From contig NZ_CP047654.1 in the NCBI RefSeq assembly GCF_030408915.1, positions 1,426,001-1,490,000 of the forward strand: DNA of 64,000 nt. Reading direction: 5' to 3'. Of the stretch, positions 53,999 through 64,000 are shown piece by piece. A program made the position numbers and the translations under genes. Below the pieces are notes generated by a model. It was not told the origin of the DNA, did no database searches, and worked only from the letters and a program-made list of their open reading frames with translations. The stretch comes from Corynebacterium guangdongense (GTDB lineage Bacteria > Actinomycetota > Actinomycetes > Mycobacteriales > Mycobacteriaceae). Position 1 is the first letter of the stretch; each line of letters opens with the position of its first letter.

Positions 53999-56062
53999 CT
54001 GGCCCGGGCCCTCCGTGGGCGGGGAAGGCTGGGCGTGCAGCCCGTCGTAGACCTTTTGTGCCGTCGCCGGCCCGAATCCCTTGACCGCGGCGATCTCCGC
54101 CACCGTGGCCTCCCGCAACTTCTTCACCGACCCGAAGTGCTTGACCAGGTCCTTGCGGCGGGCCGGGCCGACGCCGGCGATGTCGTCGAGCGCGGACCTG
54201 CGCATCCGCTGCGAGCGCTGCTGACGGTGGTAGGTGATGGCGAAGCGGTGGGCCTCGTCACGGATCTGCTGCAGCAGGTAGAGGGCCTGGGAGTTGCGCG
54301 GCAGGATGACCGGTTCGTCGTCACCGGGCACCCACACCTCCTCGAGCCGCTTGGCCAGGCCGACCAGCGCGACGTCGACGACGCCCAGCTCGTCGAAGAC
54401 CTCCTGCGCCGCCGCCACCTGGGGGGCGCCGCCGTCGACGATGTAGAGCTGGGGCGGGTAGGCGAAGCGGCGGTTGTCGGTGGACTCGACCTCGACGTCC
54501 TCGTCCTCGAACATCGAGTCGTCGGGATTGGCCAGTTTGTCCTGGTTGTGGCGTTTGAAGCGGCGGCGGGTGACCTCGGCGATGGATCCGACGTCGTCGG
54601 AGCGCCCGTCGCCGGCGGCCTCCTTGATTCGGTAGCGTCGATAAGCGTTCTTCTTCGGCAGTCCGTCCTCGAACACGACGAGGGAGGCGACGACGTCGGT
54701 TCCCTGGATGTGCGAGATGTCCGTGCACTCGATGCGCAGCGGCGCCTGGTCGAGGCCAAGCGCCTCCTGCAGCTGCTGGAGCGCCGCCGAGCGGGCCGTG
54801 AGGTCGCCGACGCGCCTGAGCTTGTGCTGATGCAGCGCTTCCCTGGCGTTGCGCTCGACCGTCTCCATCAGGGACCGCTTGTCGCCCCGCTGCGGGACGC
54901 GCAGGTCAACGCCGGATCCCTTGAGCTCGGCCAGCAGGATCCCGACCTCCTCGGCCTCCGCGGGCATGGTCTGCACCAGGATTTCGCGCGGGATGACGGC
55001 GACCTCGCGCTCCGGCGCATGGGAGAACTGGTCGACGCCGCGGCGTTCGATGTCCTCGCGTACCTCGATCGACTCACGCTCGACGGCGTCGGAATAGAAC
55101 TGGATGAGGAAGTTCTGCATCAGCGCAGGCAGAGCCGGGTCAGTGGCGCCCTCTTCATTGCCGTCGAAGGGCGCGGCCTGGTCGCCGGCCTTCTCGACCA
55201 CCCAGCCGCGCTGGCCGCGGATGCGCCCGGCCCGGACGTGGAAGATCTGGACGGCGGCCTCGAGCTCATCGGAGGCGAAGGCGATGAGGTCGGCGTCGGT
55301 GCCGTCACCGAGGACGACGGTCTGCTGCTCGAGAACCTTGTTGATGGCCGCGAGGTCGTCGCGCAAGGTCGCGGCGCGCTCGAACTCGAGGTTCTCGGAG
55401 GCCTCCTGCATCTGGGCGGTCAGCTCCCTGACCACCCTGTCGGTGTTGCCGTTCATGAAGGAGACGAAGCCGTCGACGATCTCCCGGTGCTCCTCGGCGC
55501 TGACGCGGCCGACGCAGGGGGCAGAACACTTGTCAATGTAGCCGAGCAGACACGGGCGCCCCAGCGCCTGGTGCCGGTTGAACACGCCCTTGGAGCAGGT
55601 GCGGACCGGGTAAATGCGGATCAGCGAATCGATGGTCTGGCGTACCGCCCACGCGTGGGCGTAGGGACCGAAGTAGCGCACGCCCGTGCGCTTCGGGCCG
55701 CGATAGAAGAACGCCCGCGGATAGACCTCGCCCGTCGACACCGCGAGCAGGGGGTAGGTCTTGTCGTCGCGGTACATGACGTTGAACTTCGGGTCGAAGC
55801 GTTTGATCCAGGTGTACTCGAGCTGGAGCGCCTCGACCTCGCTGGCGACGACGGTCCATTCCACGCTGGCCGCGTTGAGCACCATCTGGCGGGTGCGCGG
55901 ATGCAGCTGGGTGATGTCCTGGAAATAACTCGACAGGCGCGCGCGCAGGTTCTTCGCCTTGCCGACGTAGATGACACGGCGGTGCTCGTCACGGAACTTG
56001 TAGACGCCCGGCTCCGTGGGGATGCTCCCCGGGGCCGGGCGGTAGGTCGTCGGATCTGCCAT
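53996..56062 (-). CDS. uvrC: Excinuclease ABC subunit C
   Basis: UvrC makes both cuts around a damaged base in nucleotide excision repair. The 688-residue product has the GIY-YIG domain ([31 protein letters not shown]), the Cys patch [18 protein letters not shown], a UVR domain (about residues 210-245), the RNase H-like nuclease part ([24 protein letters not shown] with catalytic acidic residues; [10 protein letters not shown]) and two HhH motifs ([41 protein letters not shown]). ATG 56062 is 10 nt after the upstream stop; longer frames add odd residues. Confidence 0.97.
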   Translation of the reverse strand: MADPTTYRPAPGSIPTEPGVYKFRDEHRRVIYVGKAKNLRARLSSYFQDITQLHPRTRQMVLNAASVEWTVVASEVEALQLEYTWIKRFDPKFNVMYRDDKTYPLLAVSTGEVYPRAFFYRGPKRTGVRYFGPYAHAWAVRQTIDSLIRIYPVRTCSKGVFNRHQALGRPCLLGYIDKCSAPCVGRVSAEEHREIVDGFVSFMNGNTDRVVRELTAQMQEASENLEFERAATLRDDLAAINKVLEQQTVVLGDGTDADLIAFASDELEAAVQIFHVRAGRIRGQRGWVVEKAGDQAAPFDGNEEGATDPALPALMQNFLIQFYSDAVERESIEVREDIERRGVDQFSHAPEREVAVIPREILVQTMPAEAEEVGILLAELKGSGVDLRVPQRGDKRSLMETVERNAREALHQHKLRRVGDLTARSAALQQLQEALGLDQAPLRIECTDISHIQGTDVVASLVVFEDGLPKKNAYRRYRIKEAAGDGRSDDVGSIAEVTRRRFKRHNQDKLANPDDSMFEDEDVEVESTDNRRFAYPPQLYIVDGGAPQVAAAQEVFDELGVVDVALVGLAKRLEEVWVPGDDEPVILPRNSQALYLLQQIRDEAHRFAITYHRQQRSQRMRRSALDDIAGVGPARRKDLVKHFGSVKKLREATVAEIAAVKGFGPATAQKVYDGLHAQPSPPTEGPGQ

Positions 56063-56072
56063 GGGTGTCGGA

Positions 56073-56624
56073 CTAGTCCTTCGGCATGTACTGGGCTTCG
56101 AGTTCGCGGAACTGGCTGACGGCCTTGACCGTGGACGCGCCGTCAGCGGACTGCATCGCCCACACCGGCACATACTCGAATTCGGGCAGCTCCAGGCGGG
56201 CCATGCGCGCGCCCTCCGGGAAGGCCAGCCCATAGATGACGACCCAGGAGTAGAAGCGGGTGCCGATGATGTTGCGGACCTCGACCCCGTCCGCGTTGGC
56301 CCGCACGCGGGGGCGGTTCATCGAGATCCACAGCAGGACCGAGATGACCAGGCCGATGCCCGGAAAGGCGAGCTTGTCGATGAAGGTGATCGAGGCGCCG
56401 GTCCACTCGATGTCGACGGTGGCGCCCACGAAGACGTGGATGGCCATGACGATGACGATCAGGACGATCGACAGGTTGCGCAGGAACGTCGATCTGTGCT
56501 CGAACTCCCACGGCTTGGTCGTGACCACGGCGAAGGGGTCGGCGGCGTTATAGGCCGCGATCTCCCGGTCGCTCAGTTCCTGGCGGCGGGTGCCGGTGCC
56601 TGTGTTGTCGGGCGTGTCAGCCAC
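56073..56624 (-). CDS. PH-domain (bPH6-type) membrane protein, Rv1417-like
   Basis: A 183-residue protein with two membrane helices ([20 protein letters not shown] and [18 protein letters not shown]) followed by a PH-like beta domain ([44 protein letters not shown]). It corresponds to Rv1417 by position between uvrC and ribH. Role unknown. AGGGAGG lies directly next to an ATG at 56633 but 9 nt before the GTG at 56624, so I chose the GTG. The stop lies 10 nt before uvrC. Confidence 0.85.
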   Translation of the reverse strand: MADTPDNTGTGTRRQELSDREIAAYNAADPFAVVTTKPWEFEHRSTFLRNLSIVLIVIVMAIHVFVGATVDIEWTGASITFIDKLAFPGIGLVISVLLWISMNRPRVRANADGVEVRNIIGTRFYSWVVIYGLAFPEGARMARLELPEFEYVPVWAMQSADGASTVKAVSQFRELEAQYMPKD

Positions 56625-56704
56625 GTCGTACATCCTCCCTAGTCCACCGCCGACGGCGCGGGCGGCGTCGACGGTCCAGTGTAGTCCCCGGCCGGGGGTG
56701 ACCG

Positions 56705-57175
56705 TTAGTTGTTGATCTGTCGGAGGGTGAGCACGGTCGCGAGTGCGGCCTCCATGGACTCGGCACCCTTGTCCTCGACGGATTCCTCGAAGCCGGCCCG
56801 TTCCACGGCTTGGTCATAGGTGTTGACGGTGAGGACCGCGTTGCCGACGGGGGTTCCCTCGTCCAGCGCGATGCGGGTCAGGCCGGCGGTCACGGAGTCG
56901 CAGACGTAGTCGAAGTGGGGGGTGCCCCCACGGACCACGCAGCCCCCGGCGACGACCGCGTCGAACGACCGGGCCAGGGCCTGGGCCACGATCGGCAGTT
57001 CCAGGGCGCCGACGACGCGAAAATCCGCGACCTCGGCGCCGAGTTCCCGGCCCCGGGCGATGGCGCGGGCGTGGAGCTGGTCGCAGATCTCCTCGTTCCA
57101 GGTGGCGGTGACGACGGCCACACGGATGCCCGTGGCGTCGATGTTCAGGCCCGTGGGCAGACCGTCTTTACTCAT
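56705..57175 (-). CDS. ribH: 6,7-dimethyl-8-ribityllumazine synthase
   Basis: RibH joins the ribityl pyrimidine with dihydroxybutanone phosphate. The 156-residue product has [47 protein letters not shown] (active-site His in PHF) and [16 protein letters not shown]. It starts 3 nt after the ribBA stop and is the last of the riboflavin genes on the minus strand. Confidence 0.97.
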   Translation of the reverse strand: MSKDGLPTGLNIDATGIRVAVVTATWNEEICDQLHARAIARGRELGAEVADFRVVGALELPIVAQALARSFDAVVAGGCVVRGGTPHFDYVCDSVTAGLTRIALDEGTPVGNAVLTVNTYDQAVERAGFEESVEDKGAESMEAALATVLTLRQINN

Positions 57176-57178
57176 CAG

Positions 57179-58462
57179 TCAGTTTCCGTTCGTGAGGATC
57201 GGGTGGTCCTGCTCCCACTGGTCGACCGCGGGCAGGTCATGGCCCATGCGGTCACGCTTGGTGCGCAGGTAGGTGATGTTGTTGGCGTTGGGCGCGATCG
57301 GCAGGGAGAAGCGCGCGCCAGGCACCGGCCCGTAGCCACTGAGTGAGTCGGCCTTGTGGGGGTTGTTGGTCATGAGCCGGAAGCTCTTGACGCCCAGTTC
57401 CCGCAGGACCTGTCCGGCGACGGAGTATTCGCGTGCCTCGGCGGGCAGCCCCTGCTCCAGGTTGGCGTCGACGGTGTCCAGTCCGACGTCCTGGAGACGG
57501 TAGGCGGCCAGTTTGTTGAGCAGGCCGATGCCGCGCCCTTCATGGCCCCGCAGGTAAATGACGATGCCTTGACCCGTCTCGTTGAGGATGCGCATCGACT
57601 CCTCCAACTGTTCGCCGCAGTCGCATCGCTGGGAGCCGAAGACGTCACCGGTCAGACACTCGGAGTGAACCCGGACGAGGACGTCCTCCGCCCCGTCGAG
57701 CGCGGCCGGATCGCCGGCCACGAGGGCGACGTGTTCGACGTCGTCGACGGTGCTGCCGACGCCGATGGCCTGGAAATCACCGTACTTCGTCGGCAGCCGG
57801 GTCGGTTTCGAAAGCTTGACCTGGGTGCCGTGCGTGCGTCGCCAGGCGATGAGCTGGGAGATGGAGACCATCGCCAGGTCGTGCTCGTCGGCGAAGCGGC
57901 GCAGCTCCTGCGAGCGGGCCATGTCCGTCGGGTCATCGACGGAGACGATCTCGCAGAGCACGCCGGCCGGACGCAGGCCCGCCAGCCGTGGCAGGTCGAC
58001 GGAGGCCTCGGTGTGGCCGTCGCGGACGAGGACGCCGCCGTCGCGGGCACGCAGGGGCACGATGTGGCCTGGGCGGGTGAAATCGGCGGGGGTGGTGGTC
58101 GGGTCGGCCAGGCGCAGGATGGTCTCGGCACGGGAGGCCGCGGAGATCCCGGTCGTCCCGGTGGCCGCGTCGACGGTGATGGTGTACGCGGTGTGTCGGG
58201 CGTCCTGGTTGAGCGCGATCATCGGCGGCAGGTCCATCCGGTCGGCGTCCTCGTTGGTGATGGCGACGCAGACGTAGCCGGAGGTGTGGCGCACCATGAA
58301 GGCGACCAGCTCCGGGGTGGCCTTCTCGGCGGCGAAGATCAGGTCACCCTCGTTCTCGCGGTCCTCGTTGTCGACTACCACCACGGGTTTTCCGGCGGCG
58401 ATGTCCGCGATCGCACGGTCGATGGTGTCCAGGCGCACAGCGCCACCCGAGTGCTCAGTCAT
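57179..58462 (-). CDS. ribBA: Bifunctional 3,4-dihydroxy-2-butanone-4-phosphate synthase/GTP cyclohydrolase II
   Basis: A 427-residue two-domain enzyme that supplies both branches of riboflavin synthesis. The N-terminal RibB half has [21 protein letters not shown] and [23 protein letters not shown]; the C-terminal RibA half has the zinc site [18 protein letters not shown], the catalytic [16 protein letters not shown] and [13 protein letters not shown] 58462 is 7 nt after TAAGGT, whose TAA is the ribE stop. Confidence 0.97.
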   Translation of the reverse strand: MTEHSGGAVRLDTIDRAIADIAAGKPVVVVDNEDRENEGDLIFAAEKATPELVAFMVRHTSGYVCVAITNEDADRMDLPPMIALNQDARHTAYTITVDAATGTTGISAASRAETILRLADPTTTPADFTRPGHIVPLRARDGGVLVRDGHTEASVDLPRLAGLRPAGVLCEIVSVDDPTDMARSQELRRFADEHDLAMVSISQLIAWRRTHGTQVKLSKPTRLPTKYGDFQAIGVGSTVDDVEHVALVAGDPAALDGAEDVLVRVHSECLTGDVFGSQRCDCGEQLEESMRILNETGQGIVIYLRGHEGRGIGLLNKLAAYRLQDVGLDTVDANLEQGLPAEAREYSVAGQVLRELGVKSFRLMTNNPHKADSLSGYGPVPGARFSLPIAPNANNITYLRTKRDRMGHDLPAVDQWEQDHPILTNGN

Positions 58463-58469
58463 GTCGGTC

Positions 58470-58475
58470 ACCTTA
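58470..58475 (-). promoter_or_regulatory. Candidate leaderless -10 (TAAGGT) for ribBA, overlapping the ribE stop
   Basis: The TAA stop of riboflavin synthase (58473-58475) forms the first half of TAAGGT; 7 nt later is the ribBA ATG. Confidence 0.45.
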
Positions 58476-59120
58476 GTCCGCATCCTTCGTCTCGCCCCAC
58501 ACCGGCCCGGACTGGCCGCCCGGACCTGAGCCGCTGACCATGTTCTCCACATATTTGGCCAGCACATCGACCTCGACGTTGACCTCGTCACCGACCCGGA
58601 GCTCGCCGTGGGTGGTCTCGGCCAGCGTCGTCGGGATGAGCGACACCTCCAGCCAGTCCTCGCCGACCGCGGAAACGGTCAGGGAGGTGCCGTCGAGGGC
58701 GACGGAACCCTTCTCGACGACGTATCGACGCAGTTGCGGCCCGATCCGGAAGCGCAGGACGTCCCAGTTCTCGGAGTGCTCGCGCGAGACCAGGGTGGCG
58801 GTCCCGTCGACGTGGCCCTGCATGATGTGCCCGCCGAGCCGGTCCCCGACCGCCAGCGCGCGCTCCAGGTTGACCGGGGCGCCCACGCCCAGACGCGACA
58901 GGGCCGTGCGGCTGAGGGTCTCGCGCATCACGTCGGCGGTGAAGCTGGCGCGGCCGTCCCCGAACTCAGCGATGGTCAGGCACACGCCGTTGACGCTGAT
59001 GGAGTCGCCGAGCTTGGCGTCCCCCAAAATGTCCGGGGCGGTGATGCTCATGCGCATCGCGTCGCCTTGTTCTTCAATGCCGGCCACCTGGCCGAGTGTC
59101 TCAACGAGTCCGGTAAACAT
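58473..59120 (-). CDS. ribE: Riboflavin synthase, alpha subunit
   Basis: Riboflavin synthase converts two lumazine molecules to riboflavin and the pyrimidine. The 215-residue product has the two homologous lumazine-binding repeats, [12 protein letters not shown] at the start, [29 protein letters not shown] and [12 protein letters not shown]. It is also called ribC in some genomes. It begins 33 nt after ribD and precedes ribBA by 10 nt. A TAACGT lies 6 nt before the ATG, with GGAG in the same gap. Confidence 0.96.
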   Translation of the reverse strand: MFTGLVETLGQVAGIEEQGDAMRMSITAPDILGDAKLGDSISVNGVCLTIAEFGDGRASFTADVMRETLSRTALSRLGVGAPVNLERALAVGDRLGGHIMQGHVDGTATLVSREHSENWDVLRFRIGPQLRRYVVEKGSVALDGTSLTVSAVGEDWLEVSLIPTTLAETTHGELRVGDEVNVEVDVLAKYVENMVSGSGPGGQSGPVWGETKDAD

Positions 59121-59153
59121 GACTCCACGTTACGCCATGGCCGAGCCCGCACT

Positions 59154-60149
59154 CTAAGCCGTCCGCAATTCGAGCAGGACGTCAGCCCCGAAAGTGGTCA
59201 CGTCACCTAGTTCGAAGCGTGGCGCGTTGACCAGTGTGGACGCCGACCATCCGTGGAGGACGCCCCGACCGTCACCGAGAATCACCGGCGCGATGTAGGC
59301 ACGGACGGCGTCCACGAGACCGGCCTCGATCGCCGAGGCTGCGAGACTGGCCCCGCCCTCAATGAGCACGTCGCGGGCCCCGGTTTCCCAGAGCGCGTCG
59401 AGCGCCTCGGCCAGCGTGGGATACTGCTCGTAGCCCAGGCGCACCAGGTTGCCGGCCGCGGCGCTGACGTCCCTGCTCCCTACGACGACCCGGCGGGGCT
59501 GGCGCTCGGCGGGGACGTCGACTCCGATCCGAGCGGTCAGGGAGGGGTCGTCGGCCAGCGCGGTGCCGGTGCCGATGATGATGGCGTCGCGGGTGAGCCG
59601 GTCACGATGGACGTCGGCGCGGGCGTCCTCACCGGTGATCCACTGACTGCTCCCGTCGACCGCGGCGGTGAAACCGTCCAGAGACTGGGCGAACTTCAGG
59701 GTCACGTGCGGCCGACCCAGCCGGGTCGCGCCCAGCCAGGCGTCCAGGGCCCGGGTGCGTGCCTCGATGCGGGAGACCTCGACCCCGCGCTGGGCAAGGT
59801 ACTGCGCCCCGCCGGTGGCCTCCGGGTTGGGATCCGGGTTGACGTAGTGCACGGCGGCGATGCCGGCGTCGGCGAGCGCGTGACTGCAGGGGCCGGTGCG
59901 GCCGGTGTGGTTGCAGGGCTCGAGGGTGACGACGGCGGTGCCGCCCCGGGCCGCGGCCCCCGCCATGGCCAGGGCGACGACTTCCGCATGGGGCCCGCCC
60001 GGTGGCTGGGTTCCGCCGACGCCGACGAGCTCGCCGTCCGCGCTGAGAATCGCGGCGCCGACCGGCGGGTTGGGGCTGGTGGTGCCGTGAACCTCGTCGC
60101 CGGCGGCGATCGCCGCGGCCAGCGCGCCGTCCATGTCCCCGGGACGCAT
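59154..60149 (-). CDS. ribD: Bifunctional riboflavin deaminase/reductase
   Basis: RibD (RibG) deaminates and reduces the pyrimidine intermediate of riboflavin synthesis. The 331-residue product has the zinc deaminase motif GPHAEVVALAMAG and TLEPCNHTGRTGPCSHAL, then the reductase half VTLKFAQSLDGFTAAVDGSSQWITGEDARADVHR and DVLIEGGASLAASAI. ATG 60149 overlaps the rpe stop by one base (TGATG), so the two are translationally coupled. An in-frame GTG one codon upstream is less likely. Confidence 0.96.
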   Translation of the reverse strand: MRPGDMDGALAAAIAAGDEVHGTTSPNPPVGAAILSADGELVGVGGTQPPGGPHAEVVALAMAGAAARGGTAVVTLEPCNHTGRTGPCSHALADAGIAAVHYVNPDPNPEATGGAQYLAQRGVEVSRIEARTRALDAWLGATRLGRPHVTLKFAQSLDGFTAAVDGSSQWITGEDARADVHRDRLTRDAIIIGTGTALADDPSLTARIGVDVPAERQPRRVVVGSRDVSAAAGNLVRLGYEQYPTLAEALDALWETGARDVLIEGGASLAASAIEAGLVDAVRAYIAPVILGDGRGVLHGWSASTLVNAPRFELGDVTTFGADVLLELRTA

Positions 60150-60799
60150 CACGCCAGAATCTCACGCAGCTGCGCGATGGTGGCCTCCGGATCACCGGAC
60201 TTGTAGATCGCGGAACCGACCACCGCGACGTCGACTCCGGCCTCCGCGGCCAGCTTGATCGTCTCCAGGTTGACGCCGCCGTCGATGTCGACGAGGACGT
60301 CGAGCTTGTTCTCGTCGATGTAGGTACGCAACGTGCGGACCTTGTCGAGCTGATCCGTCATGAAGGACTGCCCGCCGAACCCCGGTTCGACGCTCATGAC
60401 GAGGACCTGGTCAAAGTCCGAGAGGTCCTTGAGGTAGGGCTCGATCGGAGTGCCCGGCTTCACCGCGAAAGCGGCCCGCGCGCCGCGCGCGTGAATGTCG
60501 TGGGCCAGTGCCACCGGGTCCGAGGTGGCCTCGGCGTGGAAGATGACGGTGTCCGCGCCGGCCTCGATGTAGCGCTCGACCCACAGCTCCGGCTTCTCGA
60601 TCATGAGGTGGAACTCCATGTGCTGGTCGGTCAGCTGATCGACGGTCTTGGCGATGTCCGGGCCGAAGGAGAGGTTCGGCACGAAGTGGCCGTCCATGAT
60701 GTCGACGTGGACTCGGTCGGCCGTCGCGATGGCCGTGACCTCCTCCCCGAGACGGGAGAAGTCGGCGTTGAGGATGGAGGGTGCGATCATGATGGTCAT
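60149..60799 (-). CDS. rpe: Ribulose-phosphate 3-epimerase
   Basis: Rpe interconverts ribulose-5-phosphate and xylulose-5-phosphate. The 216-residue TIM-barrel product has IAPSILNADFSRLGEEV, VHVDIMDGHFVPNLSFG, HLMIEKPE, MSVEPGFGGQSF and the phosphate-binding DGGVN with VVGSAIYKSGD. ATG 60799 follows GGTGGAGGG and also lies 7 nt after TAAGGT. It precedes and overlaps ribD, linking pentose phosphate supply with riboflavin synthesis. Confidence 0.97.
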   Translation of the reverse strand: MTIMIAPSILNADFSRLGEEVTAIATADRVHVDIMDGHFVPNLSFGPDIAKTVDQLTDQHMEFHLMIEKPELWVERYIEAGADTVIFHAEATSDPVALAHDIHARGARAAFAVKPGTPIEPYLKDLSDFDQVLVMSVEPGFGGQSFMTDQLDKVRTLRTYIDENKLDVLVDIDGGVNLETIKLAAEAGVDVAVVGSAIYKSGDPEATIAQLREILA

Positions 60800-60806
60800 A
60801 CCCTCC

Positions 60807-60812
60807 ACCTTA
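60807..60812 (-). promoter_or_regulatory. Candidate -10 (TAAGGT) near rpe
   Basis: TAAGGT, 7 nt, ATG 60799 on the minus strand. The 7-nt spacer itself is GGAGGGT, so both a leaderless and a Shine-Dalgarno start are possible. Confidence 0.35.
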
Positions 60813-60830
60813 AGCCATCGGCTCCCCCGG

Positions 60831-62363
60831 TTACGCGCCCTTGCGCAGCACCGAAAAGAACATCGCGTCGGTCCCGTGGCGGTGCGGCCACATCTGGACG
60901 CTCTTGTCCTCCCCGACGTTGTCCATGGTCGGGACCAGGCCGTGGGCGTCCTCCTCGACCGCTCCCAGCTCGGCGACGGCGCGGTCGACGACGCCGCGGG
61001 TCTCCCGGAGATCCGGCGAGCACGTCGAGTACACCACGACACCACCCGGGCGCACCAGGTTCAGCGCCGATTCCAGCAGTTCGAACTGCAGCTTGTTCAG
61101 TTCGGCGATGTCCGATTCCTGCTTACGCCAGCGCGCCTCGGGACGACGGCGCAGGGCGCCAAGGCCGGAACAGGGGGCGTCGACGAGCACACGGTCGTAA
61201 CCCGCCTCGAGTCCCGGATGGCGGCCGTCCGCGACGTGGACCTTGACCGGCAGGTCGCGCACGATGTTCTCGATGAGTTTGGCGCGGTGGTCGGAGATCT
61301 CCACGGCGTCGACCTTCGCGCCGTCGATGCGGGCGAGGGCGCCCAGCAGCGCCGCCTTCCCGCCGGGCCCGGCGCAGAGATCCAGCCAGCGGCCGGAGTC
61401 CACGCCCTCGACGCTCGCCTCCGTGAGTGCGCGGGCGATGAGCTGGGACCCCTCGTCCTGGACGGCGGCCAGCCCGTCGCGTACCGGCTCCAGCTTGCCC
61501 GGGTCCCCCTGCTCCAGGTAGACCGCGTAAGGCGAGTACTTCCCCTCCTCCCCGCCGGTGGCCAGTGCGAGCTCCTCCGCGGAGATCTCACCGGGGCGGG
61601 CCACCAGGTGCACGACCGGGCGCTCGGAGTCGGCGGCCAGCGCCTCCGCCACCTCCCCGGATCCGAGCACCTGGGCGAAGGACCGCGCGATCCAGCTCGG
61701 GTGGGCGGTCCGGAAAGCGATCGCGTCGAGCTCACCCTCCGGGGTCAGCTTCTCAATCCACTGTTCCGCCGGGGTCCGGCTGATCGTGCGCAGGATTCCG
61801 TTGGTGAAACCCTTGGCCTTTTCCTGTCCCACGGCCTCGACCAGGCGCACGGAGGTGTCCACCGCAGCGTGCGGCTCCACGCGGGTGTAGAGCAGCTGGT
61901 AGGCGCCCAGTCGCAGCACGTCGAGGACCTCGTCGGCGATGTCTTTGAGCGGGCGCGAGGAGCACTCCCCGATGACCGTGTCGAGCACTCCCAGGCTGCG
62001 CAGGGTGCCGTAGGTCAGCTCGGTGGCGAAGGCCGCGTCCCGACCGTCGAGGTTGCGGGCGGTCAGCAGACGCGGCAGTGTGAGGTTGGCGTAGGCGCCC
62101 TCCCCGGAGACGCGACGGAGCACTTCGTAGGCGACCTGCCGGGGCGTGTCGACGCCGGTGTCCCGGACGAAGACCCGGTCGTTGCGATGCGGGCGGTCGA
62201 CACGGCGCTGCTGTTGCTTGCCGCCACGGCGCTGCTGGCCGGACGGCTTTCTGCCCGGGCGGGTGCCGGAGCGCTCCTCCCCGCCGCCCTGCTTTCCGGG
62301 GGCCGCGTCCCGACGCTCCGGTCGGTCGCCGCCAGTGCTGCGGGAACGGAATCCGCCACTCAT
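60831..62363 (-). CDS. rsmB: 16S rRNA (cytosine-967-C5)-methyltransferase
   Basis: RsmB (Fmu) methylates C967 of 16S rRNA. The 510-residue product has a basic, low-complexity N-terminus (first 65 residues, Arg/Gly/Gln-rich), a NusB-like RNA-binding domain (about 70-210), and a Rossmann methyltransferase domain with the SAM site [17 protein letters not shown] and the two catalytic motifs [16 protein letters not shown] and [12 protein letters not shown] 62363 overlaps the fmt stop in ATGA, giving a coupled pair. Confidence 0.95.
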   Translation of the reverse strand: MSGGFRSRSTGGDRPERRDAAPGKQGGGEERSGTRPGRKPSGQQRRGGKQQQRRVDRPHRNDRVFVRDTGVDTPRQVAYEVLRRVSGEGAYANLTLPRLLTARNLDGRDAAFATELTYGTLRSLGVLDTVIGECSSRPLKDIADEVLDVLRLGAYQLLYTRVEPHAAVDTSVRLVEAVGQEKAKGFTNGILRTISRTPAEQWIEKLTPEGELDAIAFRTAHPSWIARSFAQVLGSGEVAEALAADSERPVVHLVARPGEISAEELALATGGEEGKYSPYAVYLEQGDPGKLEPVRDGLAAVQDEGSQLIARALTEASVEGVDSGRWLDLCAGPGGKAALLGALARIDGAKVDAVEISDHRAKLIENIVRDLPVKVHVADGRHPGLEAGYDRVLVDAPCSGLGALRRRPEARWRKQESDIAELNKLQFELLESALNLVRPGGVVVYSTCSPDLRETRGVVDRAVAELGAVEEDAHGLVPTMDNVGEDKSVQMWPHRHGTDAMFFSVLRKGA

Positions 62364-63295
62364 GCCATCACCAGTCCTTCGGTCTCAGCCAGGCCACGCG
62401 CCCAGTCGGCGGCGGCCATCATCTTCTTGCCGGGCGCCTGGATGGCGCCCAGTGCCACGTCGCCGGAACCGGTGCCGACGCGGACTTCGTTCTTGGACAC
62501 CGCGACTTCACCCGGCGCCAGTTCCCGGTCCCCGGTCACGGTGACGGGGCCGACCTTGAAGCGCTCCTCCCCGATCATCGTCCACGCGCCCGGGCCCGGG
62601 GTGTGGGCGCGGATGTGGCGGTCGACGGTGCCGGCGTCCTCCTGCCAATCGATGCGCGCCTGCTCTGTGGTGATCTTATGGGCGTAGGTGGCCTGCCCCT
62701 CCTGCGGGCGCGGGGCCGCGGTGCCCTCCGCCAGAGCGTCCATGGTCTCGACCAGCAGGTCGGCCCCGGAATAGGCCAGGCGGGTGAGCAGGTCGTCGGC
62801 GGTGTCGGTGTCCAGGATCTCCTTGGTCAGCGTCCCCAGGACATCACCGGTATCGAGTCCCTCGTCGATGCGGAAGGTCGTCGCCCCGGTGAGGCGGTCG
62901 CCGTGGTAGATCGCGGCCTGCACCGGGGCCGCGCCGCGCCACGCGGGCAGCAGCGAGAAGTGCAGGTTGACCCAGCCGTGCCGCGGAAGGTCGAGCAGGT
63001 CCTCAGGGATGAGGTTGCCGTAGGCGACGACCGGGACGGCGTCCGGGGCCAGTTCGGCCAGGCGGGCGCGGACGGCGTCACCGTCCGCCGTGCCTGCCTT
63101 GAGCGTGGCCGGGGTGAGCACCTCGATGCCGTGCTCCTGGGCGAGCGCCGACACCGGCGAGGGATGCAGGGTGCGGCCGCGGCCGCGGCGGGCGTCCGGG
63201 CGGGTGAGCACCGCGACGATCTCATGGTCGCTGGCGAGAAGTCTCTTCAGCGCCACGACGGCGGGTTCCGGGGTTCCGGCGAAAATCAGGCGCAC
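62360..63295 (-). CDS. fmt: Methionyl-tRNA formyltransferase
   Basis: Fmt formylates initiator Met-tRNA. The 311-residue product has [20 protein letters not shown], the active-site [22 protein letters not shown] (SLLP motif) and [10 protein letters not shown] with the catalytic Asp, followed by a C-terminal OB-like tRNA-binding domain. GTG 63295 has AAAGGA 9 nt upstream. It is coupled to rsmB and follows def by 25 nt. Confidence 0.97.
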   Translation of the reverse strand: MRLIFAGTPEPAVVALKRLLASDHEIVAVLTRPDARRGRGRTLHPSPVSALAQEHGIEVLTPATLKAGTADGDAVRARLAELAPDAVPVVAYGNLIPEDLLDLPRHGWVNLHFSLLPAWRGAAPVQAAIYHGDRLTGATTFRIDEGLDTGDVLGTLTKEILDTDTADDLLTRLAYSGADLLVETMDALAEGTAAPRPQEGQATYAHKITTEQARIDWQEDAGTVDRHIRAHTPGPGAWTMIGEERFKVGPVTVTGDRELAPGEVAVSKNEVRVGTGSGDVALGAIQAPGKKMMAAADWARGLAETEGLVMA

Positions 63296-63320
63296 GTTCG
63301 GCGGTCCTTTCTGTCAGGGG

Positions 63321-63836
63321 TCAGGAGTTGAACCAGTCGGAGGCGCGTACCTCGGACATGGCCTGCTTGTACTGCTCGACGTCGAGCTTCGACAGGTACA
63401 TCACGCCGTCGAGGTGGTCGGCCTCATGCTGGATGCAGCGGGCCAGCAGCCCTGAGGCCAGCATGCTGACGGGGCGGTTGGCCACGTCGCGGCCCTGCAT
63501 GAGGACCGTCTGATGGCGCTCCACGTCGAAGGAGAGGTCCGGCACGGACAGACAGCCCTCGTTGCCGAGCTGCCGCTGATCGCCGACGGCGACCCAGGTC
63601 GGGTTGATGACGTGGCCACGCAACCCGCCCTCGACCATCGACGTGTCGTAGACGAACACACGCTGCAGCACGCCGACCTGGTTGGCGGCCAGCCCCACGC
63701 CGCCGGCGTCGTCCATGGTGTCGAGCATGTCGTCTACCAGGCGGCGGAGCTTGTCGTCGAAACGGTCGAGGGCCACGGGCGAGGCCACCGAATTCAGGAC
63801 CGGGTCGCCGAGCAGGCGAATGGGGCGAATCGTCAT
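63321..63836 (-). CDS. def: Peptide deformylase
   Basis: Def removes the N-formyl group from new proteins. The 171-residue product has the three family motifs: GVGLAANQVG, EGCLSVPD (metal Cys) and QHEADHLDG (H-E-x-x-H with the metal His pair). ATG 63836 is 7 nt after TAGGAT; an upstream start adds three residues. It sits next to fmt, the enzyme for the opposite step of the same cycle, and after priA. Confidence 0.97.
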   Translation of the reverse strand: MTIRPIRLLGDPVLNSVASPVALDRFDDKLRRLVDDMLDTMDDAGGVGLAANQVGVLQRVFVYDTSMVEGGLRGHVINPTWVAVGDQRQLGNEGCLSVPDLSFDVERHQTVLMQGRDVANRPVSMLASGLLARCIQHEADHLDGVMYLSKLDVEQYKQAMSEVRASDWFNS

Positions 63837-63843
63837 GCGCACC

Positions 63844-63849
63844 ATCCTA
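63844..63849 (-). promoter_or_regulatory. Candidate leaderless -10 (TAGGAT) for def
   Basis: TAGGAT, 7 nt, ATG 63836 on the minus strand. Confidence 0.5.
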
Positions 63850-63882
63850 CGGGGCCGGTCAAAACCGGCCGCGGCGGCTCCG

Positions 63883-64000
63883 TCAGCCGACCTGGACCGG
63901 ATCGACTTGAATGCGCAGGGGCAGTTCGTCCTTGTGCGCGCTGCGGGCGACGGCGGCCTCCCGCAGCGCCCGGCCGAGTTCCGAGCGCGGCCCCAGCGGC
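63883..64000 (-). CDS. priA: Primosomal protein N' (PriA), C-terminal end (truncated by window edge)
   Basis: Only the last 38 or so codons are present. Reading on the minus strand they end ...LRIQVDPVQVG, a typical C-terminal sequence of actinobacterial PriA, the replication-restart helicase-like protein. The gene order priA-def-fmt-rsmB supports the call. Upstream domains and start are outside the window, so this rests on a short segment and synteny. Confidence 0.7.
   Translation of the reverse strand, partial: PLGPRSELGRALREAAVARSAHKDELPLRIQVDPVQVG

Noticed and set aside
57100..60160. FMN riboswitch upstream of the riboflavin genes
   Set aside because: Genes are coupled or only 3-33 nt apart, leaving no room for the roughly 140-nt element, and no conserved FMN-box sequence is seen.

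Overview
This window is ordinary chromosomal DNA from a high-GC Corynebacterium (Actinobacteria, Mycobacteriales). The evidence is the set of clade-specific genes (mycothiol ligase mshC, mannosyltransferase mptB, acn-acnR, opcA, whiA, a RipA-type NlpC/P60 hydrolase, actinobacterial CtaA), a gene order that follows the M. tuberculosis Rv1402-Rv1488 and Rv2121-Rv2140 blocks, and start codons that are often GTG with a TAnnnT hexamer 7-8 nt upstream. I see no IS element, prophage, CRISPR array, integrase or plasmid function. The species cannot be fixed from sequence alone.

Layout: (1) 1-6.5 kb: hisG (partial), hisE, a HAD phosphatase, a small acidic protein, mshC and uppP on the minus strand, then an LppL-type lipoprotein and pyrD on plus and a PEBP-family protein on minus. 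(2) 6.6-13.2 kb: tRNA-Leu(GAG), a cupin, a TVP38/DedA-like membrane protein, an HTH protein, the SPFH-NfeD pair, DUF3097, a conserved actinobacterial protein and coproporphyrin ferrochelatase. (3) 13.3-20 kb: RipA-type endopeptidase, an Rv1476-like membrane protein, aconitase with a clear AcnR operator, and acnR. (4) 20-27.7 kb: an NAD(P)-binding protein, DUF1990 plus a small membrane protein, the ACT/UPF0210 pair, a P2A-type cation ATPase and an ABC-F ATPase. (5) 27.8-34.2 kb: the Fe-S assembly operon sufR-sufB-sufD-sufC-sufS-sufU-sufT. (6) 34.3-40 kb: mptB, an ABC exporter, ctaA and ctaB. (7) 40.4-47.1 kb: the pentose phosphate operon tkt-tal-zwf-opcA-pgl. (8) 47.1-50.7 kb: secG, tpiA, pgk, gap. 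(9) 51-64 kb: whiA-yvcK-rapZ-uvrC-PH-domain protein, the riboflavin genes with rpe, then rsmB-fmt-def-priA (partial).

The genes tie together central carbon flow (glycolysis, pentose phosphate pathway, TCA entry), Fe-S and heme supply for aconitase and cytochrome oxidase (suf, ferrochelatase, ctaA/ctaB), redox cofactors (riboflavin, mycothiol) and cell envelope building (uppP, mptB, RipA-type hydrolase, RapZ/YvcK).

No new multi-gene system stands out. The most interesting signals concern initiation. About twenty genes appear to be leaderless. In four same-strand pairs the upstream stop codon doubles as the first half of the next gene's -10 hexamer. At 11349-11387 two divergent genes share an almost perfect inverted repeat that runs exactly from one start codon to the other. 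Other points worth checking are a RapZ with a degenerate P-loop, a P-type ATPase with neutralised ion-site residues and a 14-bp tandem repeat at its promoter, and the absence of ppc and metH from their usual corynebacterial positions.
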